A stretch of DNA of 64,000 bases. Source: Lascolabacillus massiliensis (GTDB lineage Bacteria > Bacteroidota > Bacteroidia > Bacteroidales > Dysgonomonadaceae). Both the position numbers and the translations under genes were made by a program. The stretch covers positions 372,001-436,000 of the forward strand of contig NZ_CTEJ01000001.1 in assembly GCF_001282625.1 (NCBI RefSeq), given 5' to 3'. The notes under the pieces are model-generated. The model saw only the letters and a list, made by a program, of their open reading frames with translations. It had not been told where the DNA came from and did no database searches. Shown in pieces: positions 9,422 through 17,988 of the stretch (the first letter of the stretch is position 1; each line of letters opens with the position of its first letter).

Positions 9422-10777
9422 ATGATAGATTTACTTATAATTGGAGGGGGACCTGCGGGATATGTAGCTGCAGAAAGAGCAGGTCATGCCGGACTGAAGG
9501 TTGTACTTTTTGAAAAATCAGCAATGGGTGGTGTTTGTCTCAACGAAGGTTGTATACCTACAAAAACACTTCTTTATAGTGCTAAGACATATGAAAATGC
9601 TCTGCATGGTGATAGTTACGGTGTCTTTGGAGATAATATTCGTTTCGATTATGGAAAAATGTTGTCTCGTAAGAAAAAGGTTGTTCGTAAACTCGTACTA
9701 GGTGTAGAGGGCAGCATGAAAAAAAACAATGTGGAGGTTGTTAAAGGTGAAGCAACAATAAAAGGTCGCTCTTCAGAAGGTATAGAAGTTACCTGCAATG
9801 ATGTGAATTATATAGGTAAAAATCTTCTAATATGCACAGGTTCAGAATCATCTGTTCCACCAATACCTGGATTAAAGGAGGCAGGTGATATAATTGTTAC
9901 CAATAGAGAAATTCTTGAAATGACGGAGAGACCAGAATCGCTGGTAGTAATTGGAGGTGGAGTTATTGGAATGGAGTTTGCCAGCTTCTTTAATAGCCTG
10001 GGAACCAAGGTTACCGTAATTGAAATGCTCCCTGAAATAATTGGCGGCATGGATCCTGAGATTTCAGCAATGTTACGTCAGATATATACAAAGAAAGGTA
10101 TCGAGTTTAACATTAATTCAAAAGTAGTAAAGGTAGAGGGTAATAAAGTTGTATATGAAAAAGATGGTGCGTCGCATGAAGTAGTGGGTGATAAAATTCT
10201 GCTAAGTGTGGGCAGACGACCTGTAACAAAGGGGTTTGGACTGGAAAATCTGAACATCGAATTAGAATATAACGGTATAAAAGTTGACAATAAAATGCGC
10301 ACTAACGTACCCGGTGTGTTTGCAGCGGGCGATGTGACTGGCTTCTCACTTCTTGCTCATACAGCAAGCAGAGAGGGTGAAGTAGTTGTTAATAATCTTA
10401 TCGGGAAAACAGATATTATGCGATATAATGCGATTCCGGGTGTAGTTTATACAAACCCTGAAGTTGCAGGAGTTGGCGAGACTGAAGAGTCTGCAAAAGC
10501 AAAAAATATTGCATATAAAGTAGCTAAATTACCAATGCTATTCTCTGGTAGGTTTGTCGCTGAAAATGAAGGATTAAACGGTATGTGTAAAGTGCTTATT
10601 GGTGAAAAGTATGGTGAAGTGATTGGAGTACATATGCTAGGGAACCCATCTAGTGAAATAATATATGGTGCATGTATGGCAATTGAACAGGAAATGACTC
10701 TTAATGAGATGAAAGAGGTTGTTTTCCCACATCCTACTGTAAGCGAAATATTTAAAGAGGTTATTTTCAGCTTCTGA
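9422..10777 (+). CDS. lpdA: Dihydrolipoyl dehydrogenase (E3)
   Basis: A 451-residue FAD-dependent disulfide oxidoreductase that reoxidises the dihydrolipoyl arm of E2 with NAD+. The FAD motif GGGPAG is at residues 8-13, the redox-active pair is Cys39/Cys44 in GGVCLNEGC, the NAD-binding motif is VIGGGVIGME, and the second FAD motif is FAAGDVTG. The C-terminus has the His-Glu catalytic motif FPHPTVSE. It starts 20 bases after E2, so the two are surely co-transcribed. The length is slightly short for the family but no element is missing. Confidence 0.93.
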   Translation: MIDLLIIGGGPAGYVAAERAGHAGLKVVLFEKSAMGGVCLNEGCIPTKTLLYSAKTYENALHGDSYGVFGDNIRFDYGKMLSRKKKVVRKLVLGVEGSMKKNNVEVVKGEATIKGRSSEGIEVTCNDVNYIGKNLLICTGSESSVPPIPGLKEAGDIIVTNREILEMTERPESLVVIGGGVIGMEFASFFNSLGTKVTVIEMLPEIIGGMDPEISAMLRQIYTKKGIEFNINSKVVKVEGNKVVYEKDGASHEVVGDKILLSVGRRPVTKGFGLENLNIELEYNGIKVDNKMRTNVPGVFAAGDVTGFSLLAHTASREGEVVVNNLIGKTDIMRYNAIPGVVYTNPEVAGVGETEESAKAKNIAYKVAKLPMLFSGRFVAENEGLNGMCKVLIGEKYGEVIGVHMLGNPSSEIIYGACMAIEQEMTLNEMKEVVFPHPTVSEIFKEVIFSF

Positions 10778-10815
10778 TAGTTGATACCTATTGTTATTCC
10801 ATATGTAATCAATTT

Positions 10816-10872
10816 GAAAGCATAAAGAAAAAACATGATTCTGTTTGATGAGTTTTTTTCTTTAATGCTTTC
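10816..10872 (+). repeat. Long hairpin between E3 and E1 genes
   Basis: The left arm (10816-10834, beginning GAAAGCATAAAG) pairs with the right arm (10852-10872, ending ATGCTTTC) with two single-base bulges; the loop is about 17 bases. It lies in the 189-base gap inside the 2-oxo acid dehydrogenase gene set. There is no run of T after it, so it is more likely an RNA-stabilising or processing structure than an ordinary terminator. Confidence 0.55.
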
Positions 10873-10966
10873 TAAATTGTATGAGTTACTTTCTTAAAAC
10901 ACCTATTTTCTATCTTTTTACCGCTATCTGTAATAGAAAAACAATAATTCTTTAAATCAATATACA

Positions 10967-13426
10967 ATGCCTAAAGTACAAACTATAGATCCGAATAAAG
11001 TTCGGAGACCGGGTTTTGTGGAGTTCAGACCTATACCTGTTAACCAATATCAGAAAAGTGTATCTGACGAGAGGGGTAATTTCACTAATGATGAATTTCA
11101 TGCCATATACCATGATATGGTTCTCATACGTGAATTTGAAACAATGCTTAATCTTATTAAAACAAAGGGTGAATATAATGGAACACCTTATAATCACCCG
11201 GGACCCGCTCACTTGTCCATCGGTCAGGAATCTGCCGCAGTAGGTATGGCATGGACACTATCAGTTGATGATTTTATATTTGGTAGTCACCGTTCCCATG
11301 GTGAAATTCTTGCAAAGGGTATGTCAGCAATTCATAAGCTGGATGATATACAGCTTACTAAAATAATGGAAAACTTCTTTGAAGGGGCTATCTATGAGAT
11401 AGTGAAGGATGGTTTTGAGGGAACGGTTAAAGAGCTTGCAAGAAGATTTCTGGTCTATGGAACTTTAGCAGAAATATTTGCAAGAAAAACAGGGTTTAAC
11501 AGAGGATTAGGAGGTTCTATGCACGCCTTCTTTACACCTTTTGGCGTATACCCAAACAATGCAATTGTAGGCGGCTCAGGTGATATAGCCGTGGGTGCTG
11601 CTCTTTATAAAAAGGTAAACCGAAAACATGGAATTGTTGTGGCTAATATTGGGGACGCTGCAATGGCCTGCGGACCCGTTTGGGAAGGAATCACCTTTGC
11701 TGCAATGGATCAGTTCAGAGAGTTATGGGAAGGTGATATGCAGGGAGGGTTGCCTGTAATAATTAATATCATGAACAATCAGTATGGAATGGGAGGACAA
11801 ACCTGTGGTGAGACTATGGGTTATGATATTGCTGCTCGTATTGGTGCAGGAGTGAATCCGGATCAGATGCATGCTGAGCGTGTTGATGGGTATAACCCGC
11901 TTGCTGTGATAGATGCTTATAAACGTAAACGTAAGGTACTTGAAGATAAAAAGGGACCTGTATTGCTTGACGTACTAACTTATAGGTATAGTGGACATTC
12001 ACCTTCTGATGCATCTTCTTATCGCACAAAAGAGGAGGTTGAAGCGTGGGAACGACAAGATTGTATAAAGGGGTTCGCACAACAGATGATTGAAGCCGGG
12101 GTGTCTTTTCAATCTGACCTGGATAGAATAAATGAAGATATAAGAACTCTGGTAAATGAGATGTTCCTATTATCAATAGATGATAAGATATCGCCAAGAA
12201 TGGAGAATCCTGATATAATTGGTGATATGATGTTTTCTAATGGTTCAGTTGACTCGTTTTCAGAGAATGAACCGGAGGTACTCTTACCATTAGAAGAGAA
12301 CCCGAGAGTGAAAAGAATTGCTGGTAAAGAGCGGTTTGCTTTTGATGCAGATGGGAAACCTTTCAGTAAAATGAAGCAATACCAGCTTAGAGATGGCATC
12401 TTTGAAGCGATAATAGATCGTTTTTATAAAGATGGATCTTTGATAGCTTATGGAGAGGAGTGTCGTGACTGGGGTGGGGCATTTGCTGTTTATAACGGAC
12501 TTACGGAGTCGCTGCCTTATCACCGACTGTTTAACTCTCCGATTTCTGAAGCTTCAATTGTGGGTACTGCTATTGGTTATGCTATGTGCGGTGGTAGAGT
12601 TATTCCCGAAATAATGTATTGTGATTTTATTGGAAGAGCAGGAGATGAGATCTTTAATCAGCTTCCTAAATGGCAGGCAATGAGTGGTAATGTGCTTAAG
12701 ATGCCTGTGGTTGTCAGAGTTTCTGTGGGTTCAAAGTACGGAGCACAGCATTCTCAGGATTTGACGTCGTTAGTTGCTCATATACCAGGTATTAAGGTGT
12801 GTTTCCCTGCAACACCTTATGATGCGAAAGGACTTATGAATGCTGCTTTGCAGGGTACAGATCCGGTAATATTTTTTGAAAGTCAGCGTATTTATGATAT
12901 AGGTGAACAGTTTCATAAAAACGGAGTTCCGAAAGAATATTATGAAATTCAGCTTGGTGAACCTGATATAAAGAGATCAGGTGATGATATTACCTTCCTT
13001 ACTGTGGGATATACACTATATCAGGCACTGAAAGCAGCAGATGTTCTTAAAGAAAAATATGGAATGAGTGCAGAGGTAATAGATGCACGCTCTTTGGTGC
13101 CATTTAATTATGAAAAGGTTATTGAGTCAGTAAAAAAAACAGGAAAGATAATCATTGCAGGTGATGCAACTTCAAGAGGTTCTTTTTTAAATGATTTTGC
13201 TACTAATATAAGTCAGCTGGCCTTTGATTATCTTGATGCACCTGTATCCGTACTAGGGTCGCGAAACTGGATCACACCGGCACATGAACTGGAAGAGGCT
13301 TTTTTTCCACAGCCAAGCTGGTTCCTGGATATGATTCATGAAAGGATTCAACCATTAAAGGGTTATATACCGGGACAGAATTTTACAGATGGGGAATTAA
13401 TTAAAAGGTCTAAAAAAGGTATATAA
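10967..13426 (+). CDS. 2-oxo acid dehydrogenase E1, fused alpha and beta subunits
   Basis: This 819-residue protein is a thiamine-diphosphate 2-oxo acid decarboxylase with both E1 subunits in one chain. The alpha part (about residues 35-420) has GSHRSHGE, GGSGDIAVGAAL, GDAAMACGPVWEG and NNQYGMGGQT, which form the TPP/Mg site. The beta part (about 475-800) has YGEECRDWGG, PISEASIVGTAIGYAM, GSKYGAQHSQD and IDARSLVPF. It should decarboxylate a 2-oxo acid and reductively acylate the E2 encoded at 8067. The PHP gene begins one base after its stop codon. Fused E1 chains are known in Bacteroidota; the substrate cannot be assigned, and pyruvate, acetoin or a branched-chain 2-oxo acid all remain possible. 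Confidence 0.88.
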   Translation: MPKVQTIDPNKVRRPGFVEFRPIPVNQYQKSVSDERGNFTNDEFHAIYHDMVLIREFETMLNLIKTKGEYNGTPYNHPGPAHLSIGQESAAVGMAWTLSVDDFIFGSHRSHGEILAKGMSAIHKLDDIQLTKIMENFFEGAIYEIVKDGFEGTVKELARRFLVYGTLAEIFARKTGFNRGLGGSMHAFFTPFGVYPNNAIVGGSGDIAVGAALYKKVNRKHGIVVANIGDAAMACGPVWEGITFAAMDQFRELWEGDMQGGLPVIINIMNNQYGMGGQTCGETMGYDIAARIGAGVNPDQMHAERVDGYNPLAVIDAYKRKRKVLEDKKGPVLLDVLTYRYSGHSPSDASSYRTKEEVEAWERQDCIKGFAQQMIEAGVSFQSDLDRINEDIRTLVNEMFLLSIDDKISPRMENPDIIGDMMFSNGSVDSFSENEPEVLLPLEENPRVKRIAGKERFAFDADGKPFSKMKQYQLRDGIFEAIIDRFYKDGSLIAYGEECRDWGGAFAVYNGLTESLPYHRLFNSPISEASIVGTAIGYAMCGGRVIPEIMYCDFIGRAGDEIFNQLPKWQAMSGNVLKMPVVVRVSVGSKYGAQHSQDLTSLVAHIPGIKVCFPATPYDAKGLMNAALQGTDPVIFFESQRIYDIGEQFHKNGVPKEYYEIQLGEPDIKRSGDDITFLTVGYTLYQALKAADVLKEKYGMSAEVIDARSLVPFNYEKVIESVKKTGKIIIAGDATSRGSFLNDFATNISQLAFDYLDAPVSVLGSRNWITPAHELEEAFFPQPSWFLDMIHERIQPLKGYIPGQNFTDGELIKRSKKGI

Positions 13427-13427
13427 T

Positions 13428-14600
13428 ATGATTAATGTCAACGCCCATCTACACACTCCGTACTCTTTTAGTGCATTCAGAGATATTGATGATGCTCTTG
13501 ACAGAGCAGTAGCTGAGAATGTTAAGGTTGTAGGTATTAATGACTTCTATACAGCAAAGGGTTTTGAAAAGTGGAAAGAAGGTTGTTATAAAAGAAAGCT
13601 CTATCCATTGTTTGGTATCGAGTTTATAAGTCTTAATCAGGAGGACCAGAATGCTGGTGTTAGGGTTAATGACCCGGCTAACCCCGGGAGAACATATCTG
13701 AGTGGTAAGGGCATGAGCTTTCCTTTCAGAATAGCCGAGCCTTTTGCCTCAGAATTGAAAGCAGTAGAGATTGAATCCAACAAACAGGTTGAGGAGATGC
13801 TTCACAGACTAAATGATTATCTTAATAATTTGAGTGTTGGTATAGAACTCGACCTCGAGTGGATTAAAGTGAATCTTACTCTGGGGTCTCTTCGTGAAAG
13901 ACATATTGCAAGAGCGTTGAGGCAAAAAGTTTATGAGAATTGTGATAATGATGAAGGGAAAATATTACTGCTTTTCAGGAAAATATTTAATGGAAGGGAG
14001 CTTAGTGCCTCATTGAGTGATATTGCAGGTGTAGAAAATGAAATCAGATCAAGGCTCTTAAAAGCTGGTGGAGCTGCATATGTTCCGGAGGAGCCTTCTG
14101 TTTTTTTGCCTTTTCAGAGTGTTTGTGACATTATTCTTGCTGGAGGTGGAATACCAACTTATCCTTTTCTGGCAGATAATGTAAATGGTGAGTATACTGA
14201 CTTTGAAAGGGATATGGAAGGTGCAGCGGTGCAGCTTAGAGAAAGAGGTATTCATTCAGTTGAGTTTATTACTACACGTAATGATATTAATCTTCTTGAA
14301 AAATATACGTGTTATTTTTATGACCAAGGCTTCATTGTAACATTTGGAACAGAGCATAATTCACCTGTCATGGAGCCTCTTATGCTTTTTGCAAGAGATG
14401 GTGTACCTCTGACTGACCGTCTGAAGAAAATTAATTTCGAGGGCGCCTGTGTTATAGCTGCACATCAGCATATTGTTGCGCAGGGTCTGGAGGGATATAT
14501 TGATGAAGAGGGTGAAGCTGATTACAGTAAACGTGATGAGTTCATAAAGCTGGGGGAAGAATTAATAAAAAGTATTGTTCAAGATGAAAGAGATTCATGA
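13428..14600 (+). CDS. PHP-domain metal-dependent hydrolase-like protein, function unknown
   Basis: A 390-residue protein with PHP-family metal-binding motifs: NAHLHTPYSF (His7, His9) at the N-terminus, FGIEF near residue 62, and FGTEHNSP and AAHQH in the C-terminal part. PHP proteins are mostly phosphoesterases (histidinol phosphatase, polymerase exonuclease, nucleotide phosphatases), and this one has no signal peptide. Its position, one base after E1 and overlapping the aldolase-SDR gene by 17 bases, implies translational coupling and a role in the same pathway, perhaps hydrolysing a sugar phosphate or lactone. That role is inference only. I do not recognise a named family. Confidence 0.75.
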   Translation: MINVNAHLHTPYSFSAFRDIDDALDRAVAENVKVVGINDFYTAKGFEKWKEGCYKRKLYPLFGIEFISLNQEDQNAGVRVNDPANPGRTYLSGKGMSFPFRIAEPFASELKAVEIESNKQVEEMLHRLNDYLNNLSVGIELDLEWIKVNLTLGSLRERHIARALRQKVYENCDNDEGKILLLFRKIFNGRELSASLSDIAGVENEIRSRLLKAGGAAYVPEEPSVFLPFQSVCDIILAGGGIPTYPFLADNVNGEYTDFERDMEGAAVQLRERGIHSVEFITTRNDINLLEKYTCYFYDQGFIVTFGTEHNSPVMEPLMLFARDGVPLTDRLKKINFEGACVIAAHQHIVAQGLEGYIDEEGEADYSKRDEFIKLGEELIKSIVQDERDS

Positions 14601-16545
14601 TCTTATAGAAATTTCTCAGTTTTACGGTAGTGACAAACGATTTGTTATAGCCGGAGGTGGGAATACATCTTATAAAAACGAAGAAAAAATATGGGTGAAG
14701 GCAAGTGGGACTTCATTAGCTACAATTACTGAGGAGGGTTTTGCTATTCTTGACAGGACTAAACTTAACTCTATGACCGGAAAAGAGTATAGTAAAGACG
14801 AAAAAGAAAGGGAAGATCAGGTGAAAAATGATCTTGCAGAGGCAACGCTGACAAAGGGAAATAGGCCATCGGTGGAGACTTCTTTGCATAATGTAATCGA
14901 TTTTCCTTTTGTAGTACATTTACATCCTACAGTAGTAAACGGACTTCTATGCTCTGTTAATGTTGAATCTGAACTTAAAAGATTATTCGGTAATAGGGTG
15001 TTGTATATTGAATATACAGATCCGGGATATGTGCTTTTTAAAAAGGTAAATGATAAGCTGAAAGAGTACAGACTATTGTATAGTGAGGAGCCAAATGTAA
15101 TTTGGTTACAAAACCATGGTCTGTTTGTTGCAGCTGATTCAATAGATGAAATAAAATCAATCTACTCCGATATTTTTGAGAAAATTGAATCATTTATTAA
15201 AGATCATGTTCCAAATGAGAAAATTGAAATACCAAAAAAGATTGTAGATTTTATCCCGGCTATCAGGATGATGTTGTCGCAAAATGGTTTGAAGACTTTG
15301 AAGGTCAGGAATAATAGTCTTATTCAATATTTTGCTGAAAATGAAGAAAATCAGAAGGATATTAATAAACCATTTACACCTGATGAAATTGTTTATTGCA
15401 AATCGAACTATTTGTTCATAAACTGTAGCGAAACGACTGAAATATTGACTGAATCTTCAAGATTGATTGATGAGTTTGTCGAAAAGTATGGATATATACC
15501 AAAAGTTTTATTGATTAAAGGTGTTGGTCTGGTGGCAGTTGGAGATAACCCAAAGCAATGTGAAGTTGTTCTGGATGTTTTTGAGGATGCAATGAAAGTT
15601 GCTTTTATTTCTAAGTCTTTTGGCGGACCAAATCCAATGTTACAGGAACAGATTGATTTTATTGATAATTGGGAGGTTGAGAATTATCGCAGAAGTATAG
15701 CAGCTGGTAACTCTTCTGGTAGGGTTGAAAATAGAATAATTATTATAACCGGTGCAGCACAGGGTTTTGGCGAAGGAATTGGTCGATGTTTAATAAAAGA
15801 AGGTGCTAATATTGTAATAGCTGACCTAAACGAGGAAAAAGGAAATGAAACGGCAGATGATCTGATACATCTTGCTAAAAGTAATAGCGTTCTATTCGTT
15901 AAAACAGACGTTAGTGATATTGACAGTCTGGAAAATCTTATGTTACAAACTGTCTGCAAATTTGGTGGTGTAGACTGCTTTATCAGTAATGCAGGGGTAT
16001 TAAGGGCAGGAGGATTGGAGGATATGACAAGGGAGAACTTTGATTTTGTTACGAAGATTAATTATAATGCCTATTTCTATTGTACCAAGGTTGTGAGTAA
16101 AATTATGAAACTTCAGACTGAATTTGCTAACAGTGACTATTTTGCTGATATTATACAGGTGAATTCTAAATCTGGATTGCAGGGAAGTAAAGCAAATTTT
16201 GCATACGCAGGTGGTAAATTTGGTGGAATTGGACTTACGCAGTCATTTGCTTTAGAACTGGCACCTTTTAAAATTAAAGTGAATTCTGTTTGTCCCGGCA
16301 ATTACTATGAAGGACCTTTATGGAGTGATCCGGAAAATGGCCTTTTCATTCAGTACCTGAATGCTGGTAAGGTGCCCGGGGCTAAAACTATTGAAGATGT
16401 AAAGTCGTTTTATCTCTCAAAAGTTCCTATGAAAAAAGGATGTACACCTGAAGATGTAACAAAGGGAATTTTGTATCTGATGGAGCAGACTGGTGAAACT
16501 GGTCAGGCGTTGCCTGTCACAGGTGGACAGATTATGTTGAGTTGA
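14584..16545 (+). CDS. Bifunctional class II aldolase / short-chain dehydrogenase
   Basis: A 653-residue fusion. The N-terminal part (1-205) is a class II sugar-phosphate aldolase with GGGNTSYK, catalytic Glu98 and Zn ligands His112, His114 and His178. A linker domain (210-375) has the FTPDEIVYCK block seen in the YuxG/RhaE-type fused aldolases. The C-terminal part (384-653) is an SDR with TGAAQGFGEGIG and the catalytic triad Ser528, Tyr541, Lys545. YuxG-type fusions cleave rhamnulose-1-phosphate and oxidise lactaldehyde, but this SDR resembles sorbitol-6-phosphate 2-dehydrogenase in NSKSG, KFGGIGLTQS and the terminal VTGGQIM. ATG 14584 is chosen over TTG 14575; it overlaps the PHP gene by 17 bases. 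Confidence 0.83.
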   Translation: MKEIHDLIEISQFYGSDKRFVIAGGGNTSYKNEEKIWVKASGTSLATITEEGFAILDRTKLNSMTGKEYSKDEKEREDQVKNDLAEATLTKGNRPSVETSLHNVIDFPFVVHLHPTVVNGLLCSVNVESELKRLFGNRVLYIEYTDPGYVLFKKVNDKLKEYRLLYSEEPNVIWLQNHGLFVAADSIDEIKSIYSDIFEKIESFIKDHVPNEKIEIPKKIVDFIPAIRMMLSQNGLKTLKVRNNSLIQYFAENEENQKDINKPFTPDEIVYCKSNYLFINCSETTEILTESSRLIDEFVEKYGYIPKVLLIKGVGLVAVGDNPKQCEVVLDVFEDAMKVAFISKSFGGPNPMLQEQIDFIDNWEVENYRRSIAAGNSSGRVENRIIIITGAAQGFGEGIGRCLIKEGANIVIADLNEEKGNETADDLIHLAKSNSVLFVKTDVSDIDSLENLMLQTVCKFGGVDCFISNAGVLRAGGLEDMTRENFDFVTKINYNAYFYCTKVVSKIMKLQTEFANSDYFADIIQVNSKSGLQGSKANFAYAGGKFGGIGLTQSFALELAPFKIKVNSVCPGNYYEGPLWSDPENGLFIQYLNAGKVPGAKTIEDVKSFYLSKVPMKKGCTPEDVTKGILYLMEQTGETGQALPVTGGQIMLS

Positions 16546-16647
16546 TTTTTATATTCTGCAATATTAATTTGCCAATAATCCATTGAATGTTTTGAAATAA
16601 AAAACTATATTCTTGAATACTGGTAATTGGCCTTATCTTAAAATAAT

Positions 16648-17916
16648 ATGAAAACAAGAGCTGTACGTTTATACGGAAAAAAAGACCTTAGACTGGAAGA
16701 GTTTGAATTGCCTCCTCTTAAAGAGGATGAAATATTGGCTAAGGTGGTGTCTGATTCTATATGTATGTCTTCCTATAAGGCATCATCACAGGGTGCAGAG
16801 CATAAACGTATTCCGAATGATGTAGCTCATAACCCTATAATAATTGGTCATGAGTTTGCAGGAGAGTTGTTGGAAGTTGGTCCCAAATGGGCTCATAAAT
16901 TTAAAACCGGAGATAAGTTTTCTATACAACCTGCTCTTTATTATGAAAATGGACCTGTAGGACTATTGAGTGCTCCAGGATATAGCTATAAGTATATTGG
17001 CGGTGATGCTACTTATGTTATAATTCCCAATGAGGTAATGGAAAAAGATTGCCTGCTTAAGTACGAAGGTGAAGGTTTTTATCCTGCGTCACTGTCTGAA
17101 CCACTTTCTTGTGTAATAGGAGCTATGCATGCCAATTATCACACTACTCCGGGTAGCTATGAACATAAGATGGAAATAGTGGAAGGTGGTAATATGGCGA
17201 TACTTGCAGGTGTGGGACCAATGGGTCTGGCTGCTATTAATTATGTGCTACACAGAGAGGATCGTAAACCTTCGCTGTTGGTTGTAACTGATGTGGATCA
17301 ATCCAGACTTGACAGGGCTTCTATGATATATACAGCTGATTTTGCAGCTTCGCGTGGAATAAAACTGCTATATATAAACACAGGAAAAGTTGATGATCCT
17401 ATTAAGGTATTGAGGGAATTAACAGGTGGTAAGGGGTTTGACGATGTGTTTGTATTTGCACCGGTTAGACAGGTAGTAGAGCAGGGGGATGCAATACTTG
17501 GTTTTGATGGTTGTTTGAACTTTTTTGCAGGACCTAATGATACGAACTTTAGCGCTATGCTTAATTTTTATAATGTTCATTATGCATATACTCATATAGT
17601 TGGTACTAGTGGCGGGAACAATAATGACATGGTTGAGGCTTTAGAGGTAATGAGTAAAGGTCTTGATCCTGCTGGTTTGGTTACCCACATTGGAGGATTA
17701 AACGCAGTTGCAGATACTACAAACAATTTGCCAAATATTCCAGGGGGAAAGAAACTTATATATACTCACATAGATATGCCACTGACTGCTATAGATGACT
17801 TTGGGAAATTGGGTGAGTCAAACGACTTTTTCAGAGAACTGGCTGACATCTGCAGAAGACATGATGGACTATGGAGTGTTGAGGCTGAAGCTTTTTTACT
17901 TTCAAAAGGGGGTTAA
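16648..17916 (+). CDS. Zn-type medium-chain dehydrogenase, L-sorbose-1-phosphate reductase-like
   Basis: A 422-residue medium-chain alcohol/polyol dehydrogenase. The catalytic domain has SICMSSYK with the putative zinc Cys, and IIGHEFAGE with the zinc His and Glu; the four-Cys structural zinc loop is not seen. The nucleotide domain has AILAGVGPMGLAAI. The general form resembles L-sorbose-1-phosphate reductase (SorE), which interconverts a ketose 1-phosphate and a polyol phosphate. Next to an SDR that resembles sorbitol-6-phosphate dehydrogenase, it could form a two-step ketose-phosphate isomerising route; a lactaldehyde or other aldehyde dehydrogenase/reductase role is the alternative. It lies 102 bases after the aldolase-SDR gene. 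A terminator-like hairpin overlaps its stop codon. Confidence 0.78.
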   Translation: MKTRAVRLYGKKDLRLEEFELPPLKEDEILAKVVSDSICMSSYKASSQGAEHKRIPNDVAHNPIIIGHEFAGELLEVGPKWAHKFKTGDKFSIQPALYYENGPVGLLSAPGYSYKYIGGDATYVIIPNEVMEKDCLLKYEGEGFYPASLSEPLSCVIGAMHANYHTTPGSYEHKMEIVEGGNMAILAGVGPMGLAAINYVLHREDRKPSLLVVTDVDQSRLDRASMIYTADFAASRGIKLLYINTGKVDDPIKVLRELTGGKGFDDVFVFAPVRQVVEQGDAILGFDGCLNFFAGPNDTNFSAMLNFYNVHYAYTHIVGTSGGNNNDMVEALEVMSKGLDPAGLVTHIGGLNAVADTTNNLPNIPGGKKLIYTHIDMPLTAIDDFGKLGESNDFFRELADICRRHDGLWSVEAEAFLLSKGG

Positions 17917-17929
17917 AAAATCCCCTTTT
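17904..17929 (+). terminator. Terminator-like hairpin over the dehydrogenase stop codon
   Basis: AAAAGGGG (17904-17911) pairs with CCCCTTTT (17922-17929) around a 10-base loop, and the stop codon TAA (17914-17916) lies in the loop. The T-rich right arm is followed by CTCTTATTTTA. It probably reduces transcription into the tandem aldolase gene, which starts 60 bases downstream. Confidence 0.6.
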
Positions 17930-17988
17930 CTCTTATTTTATGTATCTTTACACTCCAAAATTGGAAATATATATTTTGACTCTGAATT

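Noticed and set aside
10447-10836. 129-codon minus-strand ORF over the end of lpdA
   Set aside because: It is antisense to the conserved E3 dimerisation domain; no independent support.
11814-12197. 127-codon minus-strand ORF
   Set aside because: It is antisense to the conserved E1 coding sequence; its His/Tyr/Leu-rich composition is a reflection of that frame.
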